A DNA stretch of 47,930 nt from UBA822 sp036336795 (GTDB taxonomy: Bacteria; Gemmatimonadota; Gemmatimonadetes; Longimicrobiales; Gaopeijiaceae), in the NCBI GenBank assembly GCA_036336795.1, contig JAYZFL010000056.1, positions 1 to 47,930 on the forward strand, in the 5' to 3' direction. Positions within the stretch are counted from its first letter, which is position 1, and each line of letters starts with the position of its first letter. The notes below the pieces were generated by a model. The model worked only from the letters and a program-made list of their open reading frames with translations, was not told the DNA's origin and made no database searches. Positions 32,450 to 40,851 of this stretch are shown piece after piece. Position numbers and translations under genes: made by a program.

Positions 32450-33229
32450 ATGGTACAGAAAATCCGGCATAAGAAGAGGAGCAGCAAGAGGCGATCCCAG
32501 GTTGATCCTGGGAGTACGGTAAGCTCTCAGAAGAAAGACGAAAATGCTTCGGAAAATTCTGTGGTGGAGTGGGCAAAATCTCTCTTCGTAGCCGCAGCAC
32601 TCTTCTTTCTGATTCGGAGTTTCTTGCTTCAAACCTTCGTGATCACGTCAGGATCGATGGAGGATGCGCTGCTCGTTGGGGATTTCTTGATTGCGAACAG
32701 AGCTGCCATCGGTACACGGATCCCTGGGACCCGACTTCGAGTTCCAGGATACTCGTCGCCGCAGCGTGGAGACGTGTTGGTGTTCGATCCTCCGCACGAG
32801 CCGAATCTTAAGCTCGTGAAGCGGCTTATTGCAGTGGGGGGTGACACGGTGGCGATGAAGGACGGCGTTCTGTTGCTTAACGGACAAGTGCAATCCGAAT
32901 CCTACGTCAAGCATACGGACCCAGGAGGTGACGATCCGCACCCCTGGATGGCCTGGCAGAGTCAGTACCTTGTGGATTCAGTGGGCCGTGCCGTTTATCG
33001 ACCGACTCGGGACAACTGGGGTCCCTTGGTAATCCCTAAGGACCGTTACTTCATGTTGGGTGACAACCGGGACACCAGCCTCGACTCGCGATACTGGGGA
33101 CTCTTAGAGAGGTGGAGGTTGGAGGGGCGTACTTCGCTTATCTATTTTTCTTACAATAAGGGATCCTTCCGGCCGTTCCCGTGGATACGAGAGATTCGAA
33201 GAGGGCGCATCTTTACCAGGATTCGCTGA
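32450..33229 (+). CDS. lepB: Signal peptidase I
   Basis: Cleaves signal peptides from Sec and Tat substrates at the outer face of the inner membrane. The 259-residue protein has a long basic cytoplasmic N-terminus (about 1-40), one membrane helix (SLFVAAALFFLIRSFLL), catalytic Ser69 in ITSGSMEDALLVGD and general-base Lys124 in LKLVKRLIAVGGD. Box E GDNRDTSLDSRYWG is also present. ATG 32450 has AAGG two bases upstream. It converges with rlmN 23 bases away. Confidence 0.96.
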   Translation: MVQKIRHKKRSSKRRSQVDPGSTVSSQKKDENASENSVVEWAKSLFVAAALFFLIRSFLLQTFVITSGSMEDALLVGDFLIANRAAIGTRIPGTRLRVPGYSSPQRGDVLVFDPPHEPNLKLVKRLIAVGGDTVAMKDGVLLLNGQVQSESYVKHTDPGGDDPHPWMAWQSQYLVDSVGRAVYRPTRDNWGPLVIPKDRYFMLGDNRDTSLDSRYWGLLERWRLEGRTSLIYFSYNKGSFRPFPWIREIRRGRIFTRIR

Positions 33230-33252
33230 CCGGATTGTCAGGAGTCCATGTA

Positions 33253-34347
33253 TCATGAGGATGTTCTTCCGGTTCGACTCGGGAAGTTGGCGGTATCCGC
33301 GATTGCATCAGCCCTCAATTGGCCACACGCAGCGTCGATGTCTCGGCCTCTTGGAACCCGCACTGCCACCGAAACCACGTGCGCCGCAAGGACGGACCGG
33401 AACTTTTCGATCCGCTCTCCTCTACTAGCTGTCCAATCCTGATAGGGAATCGGGTTGAATGGAATCAAATTGACGAAGGCATCGAGAGAGGCGGCGAGGG
33501 CGGCTAATCTCGGAGCCAATTCAGGAGCGTCGTTAATACCCCTGATCATCGTGTATTCAAACGTGATTCTTCTGCCACCAGCTTGATTGAATTGATGAAG
33601 TGCCTCTATGAGTTCATCGAGAGGGTATCGCTTTTCGAGCGGGATGAGTTCATGCCGTAGTTCCGATACCGGAGAGTGGAGTGAGATTGCGAGCCGGAAC
33701 TGCTCGGACCGCCCAGATAGCTCCAGGATTCCAGGTACGACGCCGACCGTAGAAACTGTAATGCGTCGCGCGCCGATCGAATATCCCTTATTGAGAATTG
33801 TGAGAGAAGGGTGTAGAGCCTTTCTGTTGCTGAGGGGTTCGCCCATACCCATATACACGACGTTGGAAATCCGCCCGTAACGGTTGTCACGAGCCCATCG
33901 AAGAGAAGATCGGTACTGTGAGACAATCTCGCCGGTGGTAAGATGCCGCCGAAACCCAGCCCAGCCGGTTCCACAAAAGGTGCAGCCCATTGCGCATCCT
34001 GCTTGTGAGGAGATGCAGAGCGTAAGCCGCCCTGATCCGGGAATTAGTACGGATTCGACAAGTTCTCCGTCCGAGAGCTTCCAGAGGTGCTTTACGGTGC
34101 CGTCGGATGAACGAGATACCGTTTGAGCAATCGAATCCTTGAGGGTGAAAGCGGACGCCAGTGCTTTGCGTTCTCCGATCGGCAAATTGGTCATGTCGCG
34201 GATGGAGGCGACAGGCTCATCGAAGATCCAATGACAGGTCTGATGAACACGATACGAGGGCTGGTTTCGCTCGTCGAAGTGAGTGGCGAGAACTCGCTCG
34301 AGCTCTTCGGGAGGAAGGCCGAGAAGGTCAATTTTTTGGCCGTACAT
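33253..34347 (-). CDS. rlmN: 23S rRNA / tRNA adenine-C2 methyltransferase RlmN
   Basis: A radical-SAM enzyme methylating A2503 of 23S rRNA and A37 of some tRNAs. The cluster motif CAMGCTFC lies near residue 120 (SSQAGCAMGCTFCGTGW). YMGMGEPLSN and the catalytic C-terminal Cys in RGRDIDAACGQLRA complete the active site, which uses a methyl-Cys intermediate. The 364 residues include a slightly long C-terminus. It is divergent from the VanZ-like gene; the start codon ATG 34347 has only a weak SD. Confidence 0.95.
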   Translation of the reverse strand: MYGQKIDLLGLPPEELERVLATHFDERNQPSYRVHQTCHWIFDEPVASIRDMTNLPIGERKALASAFTLKDSIAQTVSRSSDGTVKHLWKLSDGELVESVLIPGSGRLTLCISSQAGCAMGCTFCGTGWAGFRRHLTTGEIVSQYRSSLRWARDNRYGRISNVVYMGMGEPLSNRKALHPSLTILNKGYSIGARRITVSTVGVVPGILELSGRSEQFRLAISLHSPVSELRHELIPLEKRYPLDELIEALHQFNQAGGRRITFEYTMIRGINDAPELAPRLAALAASLDAFVNLIPFNPIPYQDWTASRGERIEKFRSVLAAHVVSVAVRVPRGRDIDAACGQLRADAIADTANFPSRTGRTSS

Positions 34348-34440
34348 AGTCTCGTGCTACGGGTATTATCTCGGACGACGACGTAGTCAACTTCACAAAG
34401 TCATCCCCAAGATAACAGAACCGGAAACAGATGTGATTTC

Positions 34441-34923
34441 TTGTATCGTCCAAATCCTCAGGTTAAACTTCAACTGCTTTCGAAGAGTGAGAGGCGGACA
34501 AGGAGCTGTCCCATCGCTCGAAAACCTACGATCGAGATAGTCATTTGTTGGGGACCAGCTGTCCTTTGGGCAGTGGTCCTCTTTTTCTTGAGTGAAAGGA
34601 GCTTGGGTGACCTCACGCTCCCCTTCTTTGTAGACAAGGTTGTTCATGGAGCGATTTACTTAGTGCTGGGTCTTGCACTTGCATGGGCATGGTACAGGGG
34701 GGACGCCACTATTCCAGTGGGTGTTTTCATCCTAATAGGATTCGGGTACGGTGTGTTTGACGAATGGCACCAGAGCTTCGTACCTGGCCGTCAAGCGAGT
34801 GCGACTGACGCAGCAGTTGATGCTATGGGCGTTATCTTGGGCTTCGCTATTTTCAGGCGACGCGGGCTATCTTTTCGTCGAGGTGATGAGCTCCCCCAAA
34901 CTAAGAAATGTACCGTTGATTAA
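34441..34923 (+). CDS. VanZ-like membrane protein (start uncertain)
   Basis: A small inner-membrane protein with about four helices, for example GPAVLWAVVLFFL, GAIYLVLGLALAWAWY, VGVFILIGFGYGVF and DAMGVILGFAIF. The VanZ signature is DEWHQSFVPGRQASATD, with the Asp-Glu-His-Gln cluster near the membrane. Named after a teicoplanin-resistance protein, the family is widespread and its biochemical role is unknown. TTG 34441 is the only standard in-frame start before the first helix, yet it has no SD. A good AAGGAG (34500-34505) is instead followed after seven bases by ATC 34513 in frame, suggesting a rare ATC start and a 136-residue product. It overlaps aspS. Confidence 0.7.
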   Translation: MYRPNPQVKLQLLSKSERRTRSCPIARKPTIEIVICWGPAVLWAVVLFFLSERSLGDLTLPFFVDKVVHGAIYLVLGLALAWAWYRGDATIPVGVFILIGFGYGVFDEWHQSFVPGRQASATDAAVDAMGVILGFAIFRRRGLSFRRGDELPQTKKCTVD

Positions 34924-36724
34924 TTCGATTGATACCGAGCGTACTGCACTTCGCTCCCGGATGGTGGGTGGGATCCGCCCTGACCAGGTAGGGACGGAGT
35001 TGAAGCTGGTAGGTTGGGTTCACCGAAGAAGAGATCTGGGAAGGTTGATCTTCTTGGACCTTCGTGACCGGAGTGGCCTTATCCAGATTTCTCTCGGACC
35101 GGATTGGACAGAGGAGTCTTCACTGGAGCTCGCACACGAGGTCGGTGCTGAGGACGTCGTGAGTATTGTCGGATCCGTCGTCGAGAGGCCACCCGAAAGC
35201 CAGAATCCGCAGATGGCCACCGGTGGTGTGGAAATCCAGGCTTCTGTTCTGCATCGGCTAACAAATTCTGAGACGCCAGCCATTCCGGTCTACAGGGCTC
35301 CCGAGGACGAACTGCCCTCGGAGGAACTTCGGCTCAGGCACCGCGTGCTTGATCTTCGTCGCAGTGAGCTCCAAGCCAACCTAGAGCTTCGCCACCGCAT
35401 GGTTTTGGCCTGTCGGAATTATCTCGATGGCTTGGGCTTTATTGAGGTTGAGACACCCATACTAACCAAACCGACACCCGAAGGAGCGCGAGACTATTTA
35501 GTACCGAGTCGGTTGCACACCGGCGAGTTTTACGCTCTTCCCCAGAGTCCACAAATTTACAAACAACTCTGTATGGCGGCGGGCTTTGACCGGTATTTCC
35601 AAATCGCCCGTTGCTTCCGGGATGAGGATCTCAGAGCCGATCGGCAACCCGAGTTTACACAGATTGATGTCGAAGCATCCTTCGTGGAGCCCGACGACGT
35701 TCTGCGCTGGATGGAGGGACTCATGGTTGCCATGGCGCGCGACGTGCCTGACATGGAGGTGGAAACCCCCTTCGAACGGATAGCTTATGCTGACGCACTG
35801 GAACGTTATGGAATTGATCGACCTGACCTCCGCTATTCTCTAGAGATTCAAGATTGGACAAGGATTCTCGGCCGACTGGAGTCGCCGGTTCTTTCATCTG
35901 CCACCCAAGGTGGGGGCCGTATCCGCGGCTTGTTGTTGAAGGGAGGAGGCCGTCTTTCGAGGAAAAGAGTAGAAATGATCGAATCCTGTGCCAAGGATGC
36001 GGGTGCACCGGGACTCCTGTGGGTAAAGCGTAGCGATGATGGTGGGTCTGGTTCGCTGGCGCGCTTCATGGACCAGTCGGCTTACGAAGCTTTGGAGATG
36101 CTGCCCGGCGATCTGGTACTGGTCGCCGCCGGAGAAGACCTAATGACATCTCCGGCTCTGGCCGCCGTGCGAACTGCAAGTGTTGAAGAACTCCAACTTC
36201 CTAGGAATCGCGAACACTCGTGGCTTTGGGTCGTAGATTTCCCGATATTCAAGGCGGATCAAGATGGCCAACTCCAGGCCAATCATCATCCGTTTGTGAA
36301 GCCTCATCCTAACGACTTGGGATTGATCGAAGAGCATCCGGAGAACGTCCGAGGATTGGCCTACGACTTGGTATTTAATGGTGTCGAACTTGGCTCGGGG
36401 AGCATCCGAAACCACGATCCCATTATTCAGCGACAGATATTGCGATTGTTGGGATTCTCCGATGCAGAAACTGATCAAAAGTTTGGATTTCTCTTGCGGG
36501 CGCTCACTTCGGGTGCGCCGCCGCACGGCGGCGTGGCCCTTGGCGTGGATAGGTTGGTGGCTCAGTTCGTGAACGCTTCGAGCCTTCGGGACGTGATAGC
36601 GTTTCCAAAAACTACAGCAGCTCGAGCCCTTTACGAGGGGGCACCTGGCCCGGTGACTGGGGAGGATCTTTCGAACTTGGGGCTTTCGCCGAGGACGATT
36701 CCGCCGGGGAGGGCGATCGAATGA
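34886..36724 (+). CDS. aspS: Aspartyl-tRNA synthetase
   Basis: A class IIb synthetase charging tRNA-Asp. With ATG 34886 it has 612 residues, the bacterial length including the GAD insertion (about 310-420, with DQSAYEALEM and LVLVAAGED). The OB-fold domain begins at LVGWVHRRRDLG. Motif 1 is followed by PQSPQIYKQ, motif 2 FRDEDLRADRQPEFTQID and motif 3 HGGVALGVDRL. The frame is open to 34751 inside the VanZ gene; ATG 34886 and TTG 34916 are the plausible starts. The stop overlaps phoH (ATGA). Whether it also charges tRNA-Asn is not decided, but asnS is present. Confidence 0.95.
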   Translation: MSSPKLRNVPLINSIDTERTALRSRMVGGIRPDQVGTELKLVGWVHRRRDLGRLIFLDLRDRSGLIQISLGPDWTEESSLELAHEVGAEDVVSIVGSVVERPPESQNPQMATGGVEIQASVLHRLTNSETPAIPVYRAPEDELPSEELRLRHRVLDLRRSELQANLELRHRMVLACRNYLDGLGFIEVETPILTKPTPEGARDYLVPSRLHTGEFYALPQSPQIYKQLCMAAGFDRYFQIARCFRDEDLRADRQPEFTQIDVEASFVEPDDVLRWMEGLMVAMARDVPDMEVETPFERIAYADALERYGIDRPDLRYSLEIQDWTRILGRLESPVLSSATQGGGRIRGLLLKGGGRLSRKRVEMIESCAKDAGAPGLLWVKRSDDGGSGSLARFMDQSAYEALEMLPGDLVLVAAGEDLMTSPALAAVRTASVEELQLPRNREHSWLWVVDFPIFKADQDGQLQANHHPFVKPHPNDLGLIEEHPENVRGLAYDLVFNGVELGSGSIRNHDPIIQRQILRLLGFSDAETDQKFGFLLRALTSGAPPHGGVALGVDRLVAQFVNASSLRDVIAFPKTTAARALYEGAPGPVTGEDLSNLGLSPRTIPPGRAIE

Positions 36725-37695
36725 CTGCCGTGCAGGGAACCGTGGTAGAACATCGCCTTGATGCCGAAGGGGTTGATCCGTTGCTGCTCGCTGGTGTGAA
36801 TGACGCCAACATACAGGAGGTCGCTGGGCTCTTTGGTATTCGCTTGGTATTAAGAGGAGATGACGTAATTCTCTCCGGAGATCCCGAGGCGATTGAGAGA
36901 GCAACCCCGCTTGTGCAGCACCTCATCGAACTATCTCGTCTTCGGGTGCCGTTCGAAACCAACGACATCGCTCGCTTCGCAGAGGGATTAGCTACAGGTG
37001 GTGTGGTGCACTCCGAAAGCGACGTGGAGATCGCTCTCCCAGGCTCGCGAAAGTTGATTCGCCCGAAGTCGAAAGGACAACGTCACTACCTAATGTCCGT
37101 CATCGAGTTTGACGTGGTGATCGGCATCGGGCCAGCTGGAACAGGGAAAACCTACTTAGCTGTGGCTGCGGCTCTGGACGCCCTTTACAAGAGGCGAGTT
37201 CGGAGAATTATCTTGGCCCGGCCCGCAGTTGAGGCCGGAGAGAGTCTTGGATTTCTCCCGGGTGACATGCAGGATAAGGTCGATCCCTATTTGCGGCCGC
37301 TCTATGATGCTCTTGAGGATATGATGCCGACGGACCGCATGCAAAGAGCTCTCAAAGACTCGACGATCGAGATCGCTCCGCTCGCGTATATGCGCGGCCG
37401 GACACTTTCGGACGCCTTCGTGATCCTGGATGAGGCACAGAACTCCACGACTGCTCAGATGAAGATGTTTTTGACGCGGCTTGGCCTTAACTCCAAAGTT
37501 GTAATCACGGGAGATAAAACCCAGGTCGATTTGGATCGAAGGAAAGATTCTGGGCTTCTTCAGATTGAGGGTATTCTTCGGGGAATCGCGGGCATCGAGT
37601 TTGTCTATCTAGACGATACCGATGTCATCAGGCACCGCCTTGTCAAGGACATCATCCGGGCGTATGCGAGTGCGGATTCCGAGGTTGAGCCATGA
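36721..37695 (+). CDS. ybeZ: PhoH-family ATPase (YbeZ)
   Basis: A 324-residue P-loop ATPase of the PhoH2-type group, linked with YbeY in RNA and rRNA metabolism. The KH-like N-terminal part (about 10-80) is followed by Walker A GPAGTGKT (about 138-145) and the Walker B-like DEAQN (near 236). TGDKTQVDL and the RHRLVKDIIRAY ending follow. It overlaps aspS upstream and the HD membrane protein downstream (both ATGA). The ybeZ-pgpH-ybeY order is common across bacteria. Confidence 0.93.
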   Translation: MTAVQGTVVEHRLDAEGVDPLLLAGVNDANIQEVAGLFGIRLVLRGDDVILSGDPEAIERATPLVQHLIELSRLRVPFETNDIARFAEGLATGGVVHSESDVEIALPGSRKLIRPKSKGQRHYLMSVIEFDVVIGIGPAGTGKTYLAVAAALDALYKRRVRRIILARPAVEAGESLGFLPGDMQDKVDPYLRPLYDALEDMMPTDRMQRALKDSTIEIAPLAYMRGRTLSDAFVILDEAQNSTTAQMKMFLTRLGLNSKVVITGDKTQVDLDRRKDSGLLQIEGILRGIAGIEFVYLDDTDVIRHRLVKDIIRAYASADSEVEP

Positions 37696-40007
37696 CCTCC
37701 AACGGGCCTGTGCGAGGTAGCTTCTTGGGCGATTTTCAGGAAGAAGAAGAGCTACCCCCTTGGCCGGATTCCATACTCTACCATGGCTCGAGATTACTGG
37801 TCATGGTGGGTCTGGCCGCCACTATCACGGCGCTTTTCCCTCCGATTGGTCGTTCCACGGTGGGGCGGTATGAAGAGGGGATGGTCCTGACTGAGCCTGT
37901 CATCGCCGAAGTTCCTTTCAGTGTTCCCAAGTCGGTTGCGGAGTTACAGCGTGAGCGTACCGATGCTGCCGCAGGGGTGCCACCGACCTTTGCCTATAGG
38001 TCGGCAGCGGGTGATACCATGGTGGCACGCCTCGATCGGTTCTTTGATGAATTGGACTCGATCGCCTCAGCGGGAGATGTAGACGTCCTTCAAGGAATCC
38101 TTCTCGGTGAGTCCGTAATAGCTGGCCTAGAACAAGCGATGCTCTTGATGGACGCGGAGACTCGCCAGCTCTTACGTAGCGCGGCTGTCACGGGTGCGAG
38201 TCAGTTTTCCGTGATTGGTGTTGCGGATGCGAGTGAGGCGCGTGAACTCACCACGGAGAGCGTCTTGATTCAAGATCCGGGTGCAACGAGTCGCCGCTCG
38301 GTCTTGAGTACGGATGTCCTCATTGGCCGTGATTTTCACGAGCAGGTCGTCGGTCAGCTTCAGACGCCTAGTCCAGAGCTCAGTGAACTACTGCGGCTCA
38401 TCATTATTCGGCACACGGTTTACACGCTTGTTTTCGACCCAAACCTAACTGAAGCAGATCGCGAACAGGCACGACAAGCGGTACCAGAGTTCCTGGGAAA
38501 CGTGGTTCAGCAAGAAGCGATTGTTCGAGCGAACGAACCGATCACCGAAGAGGATTTGGTGCGCTTGGGAGCTTACGAGGCGGAACTCCGACGCCTGCAG
38601 GTACTGGAGGAGCCCGGGCTTCAGGTCGGACTTCTGGTTGGCTCGTTTCTCCTTAATTTTTCTATCCTTGCTGTGTTTGGTGCTCTGATCTATTTCGTCC
38701 GTCCCAGAATCTACAAGTCTTTGCGCTGGCTACTTCTTCAGGTCACTCTTGTCGTCGTGTATTTCGGAGTGGCCCGTCTTGTAGCTTCGAATGGCCTTCC
38801 CCCCGTGGCTTTGCCTGTGGCGTTCGTCGTTCTGCCCGTAGCAGTGCTGTGGGATTCAAGGCTCGCTCTGATTATAGGCCTCGTCGTGGCGGGCCTGACG
38901 GTGGCTCAGCCTCCGTTTGCAGAACTTGAGGTCCTTTTCCCGGTCATGATTGGTGCTGCCGCGGCAGCTATGGGTGTCCGTGTGTTTCGTCGGAGAGCAC
39001 AAACCTGGGTATTTGTTGCCATTATCACTGGTGCGTACGCCGTAACCCTCTTGGCGCTCACCCTCGTGGGAGAGCGGTCTGCGGGCCAATTTGCAGTGGC
39101 CCTAGCCTGGGCGGGGTCCAATGCGACGCTCTCGGCGATCATCGCGATGGGATTCCTCCCTGTGTTCGAGTGGTATACCGCAATCACGACAGACCAAACG
39201 CTTCTAGAGTGGGCTGACCCGAACAGGAATCTTCTCCGGAGGCTGTCGCTTGAGGCACCCGGCACTTATGCACATACGATCAACGTGGCGAACCTAGCTG
39301 AGATGGCAGCGAACGCGATCGGTTCCCATGGATTACTCTGTCGTGTGGGTTTGTACTACCACGATGTGGGGAAGGTACTCAAGCCGCACTATTTCGTGGA
39401 AAATCAACCTGAGGGAAGGAATCCTCACGACAAGTTGAAGCCTGATATATCTGCCGCCATCCTACGAGAGCACGTTGTCGAAGGGCTTCGGCTGGCCAAA
39501 GAGGAAAAGTTACCGGAGATCGTACAGAGATTCATCTCCGAGCACCACGGTACGCAACTCATCGGTTTCTTTCACAGTCGTGCTGAAGAGGCGCTCGGTG
39601 AAGGAAAATTGGACGAGGCGGATTACCGGTATCCCGGCCCGAAGCCGCAGTCGAAAGAAACGGCAATCGCAATGATGGCGGACTCGATTGAATCTGCTAC
39701 ACGGGTGCTACAGGAACCTACACCCGAACGACTACGGGATCTCGTGGAGGAGATTGTTGAGGGCAAACGACGGGATGGGCAACTCGATGAAGCTCCACTG
39801 ACTCTTCGTGAAATTACGGTCCTCAAGGACACCTTCATAAAGGTCTTGGGCGGTATTCATCATCACCGGATCTACTATCCCACGACCAAGCACCTGACCC
39901 ACGTCGGAATGAAACCGGATGGAAAAGCACTGGATTCCAAAGCTGAATCTGAGGGTTCTCCGACAAGTGGGCAGTTGGAGTTAGATGAGAACACTGGTCG
40001 AGGCTGA
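37692..40007 (+). CDS. PgpH-like 7TM HD phosphohydrolase
   Basis: A 771-residue membrane receptor with a C-terminal HD phosphodiesterase; in Firmicutes the family (PgpH) degrades c-di-AMP. It has one N-terminal helix (about 33-52), a large extracytoplasmic 7TMR-HDED domain to about 310, seven membrane helices (about 315-485) and a cytoplasmic HD domain. The HD domain shows APGTYAHTINVANLA, YYHDVGK (His-Asp near 556) and SEHHGTQLI. No c-di-AMP cyclase gene is in this window, so the substrate is inferred from family only. The start overlaps phoH and the end overlaps ybeY by 23 bases. Confidence 0.93.
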   Translation: MTSNGPVRGSFLGDFQEEEELPPWPDSILYHGSRLLVMVGLAATITALFPPIGRSTVGRYEEGMVLTEPVIAEVPFSVPKSVAELQRERTDAAAGVPPTFAYRSAAGDTMVARLDRFFDELDSIASAGDVDVLQGILLGESVIAGLEQAMLLMDAETRQLLRSAAVTGASQFSVIGVADASEARELTTESVLIQDPGATSRRSVLSTDVLIGRDFHEQVVGQLQTPSPELSELLRLIIIRHTVYTLVFDPNLTEADREQARQAVPEFLGNVVQQEAIVRANEPITEEDLVRLGAYEAELRRLQVLEEPGLQVGLLVGSFLLNFSILAVFGALIYFVRPRIYKSLRWLLLQVTLVVVYFGVARLVASNGLPPVALPVAFVVLPVAVLWDSRLALIIGLVVAGLTVAQPPFAELEVLFPVMIGAAAAAMGVRVFRRRAQTWVFVAIITGAYAVTLLALTLVGERSAGQFAVALAWAGSNATLSAIIAMGFLPVFEWYTAITTDQTLLEWADPNRNLLRRLSLEAPGTYAHTINVANLAEMAANAIGSHGLLCRVGLYYHDVGKVLKPHYFVENQPEGRNPHDKLKPDISAAILREHVVEGLRLAKEEKLPEIVQRFISEHHGTQLIGFFHSRAEEALGEGKLDEADYRYPGPKPQSKETAIAMMADSIESATRVLQEPTPERLRDLVEEIVEGKRRDGQLDEAPLTLREITVLKDTFIKVLGGIHHHRIYYPTTKHLTHVGMKPDGKALDSKAESEGSPTSGQLELDENTGRG

Positions 40008-40440
40008 GGATTTGGAAGTTCAGATATCGGTAGGGGGTGCAACCGGGGTGTCGGAAGACTTGCTTCGCTCCGCCGTTATGATGGTTCTTGAAGCGGGTGG
40101 CCTCAACGATGGAGAGATCTCTCTTACACTCCTCGACGACGCTGCAATGATGAAGCTCAATCGCCGTCACCGAGGTGAAAATTCCATCACTGATGTTATC
40201 TCCTTTGCTCTTCACGAAGGTGATGAGGATGTGTTGGGAGACATCTATGTCGGCCATGAGCAGGCAGTCCGCCAAGCTGCGGCTCTGGGCGGACCATTAG
40301 AGGAGGAGTTCGCCCGCCTCGCGATCCACGGCACTCTTCACGTATTGGGTTACGATCATCCAGAAAATCAATCTCGTGTCTCGAGTGAAATGCTTGTAAT
40401 CCAGGAGCGTTTGGTGCGGAGGCTGCTGAAGACTTGTTGA
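39985..40440 (+). CDS. ybeY: rRNA maturation endoribonuclease YbeY
   Basis: A single-strand-specific metalloendoribonuclease for 16S rRNA 3' end maturation and 70S quality control. The 151-residue protein contains LNRRHRGENSITDVISFA and the zinc motif HGTLHVLGYDH with all three histidines. ATG 39985 has GGAG five bases away and overlaps the preceding gene by 23 bases. It is the last gene of the aspS-phoH-pgpH-ybeY chain. Confidence 0.96.
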   Translation: MRTLVEAEDLEVQISVGGATGVSEDLLRSAVMMVLEAGGLNDGEISLTLLDDAAMMKLNRRHRGENSITDVISFALHEGDEDVLGDIYVGHEQAVRQAAALGGPLEEEFARLAIHGTLHVLGYDHPENQSRVSSEMLVIQERLVRRLLKTC

Positions 40441-40851
40441 GCATTAAAGTAGGATCGCACGAAGGACTCTTGTGGAGACCAGAGAACGTTACGGACTTAA
40501 TGTTCGGAGCCGTGCAGGGGTCACCTGTGACATCTGAGCTGACGGCAAGATAAGAATGATCAGTAGGTGCTGCAGAGCTATGGTGAAGCATAAAGACGCA
40601 CCACGGTGCCACAATCTTTCTTTGCCGGACAAACAGAGATAGCGGCCTACCGGTGCCGGGTTAGGATGTAACACGGCCGGCCATTCCTAGTGGGGCTCTT
40701 CCGTCTTTGGGCCTCCTTTCTGAGGTTATGGCCATGGTCTGCGGACCTTAGTCTAGGATCTGCTTCTATCGTGCTCCTAGCAAGACTTCTCCTCCTCTCT
40801 TCTTCAGCAGAGCTCTGGACGAAGGGCTCTCTACACGCCACTGTCCGGGAC
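40441..40851. other. 411-base region before mgtE, no confident gene
   Basis: The frame of mgtE is open upstream to 40690, adding Leu/Ser/Trp-rich residues (for example SIVLLARLLLLSSS) that do not resemble an MgtE N-terminus. They might be the decayed remains of a CorC/HlyC-type gene, which often follows ybeY, but no signature survives. A short palindrome (GTCAC CT GTGAC, about 40528-40539) is present. An M-box Mg riboswitch was looked for and its conserved core is not convincingly there. Confidence 0.35.

Noticed and set aside
36140..36904. Long minus-strand open frame (254 codons) opposite aspS and phoH
   Set aside because: It lies entirely antisense to two well-supported genes, its translation is Arg/His/Ser-rich with no motif, and it has no SD.
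40541..40715. M-box (ykoK) magnesium riboswitch upstream of mgtE
   Set aside because: A few ordered similarities (AAAGACGC, AGTGG..GCTCT) are present, but the conserved GGTGAGGCTCC and GTGCTAAAGCTCTACG cores are not, so I do not call it.
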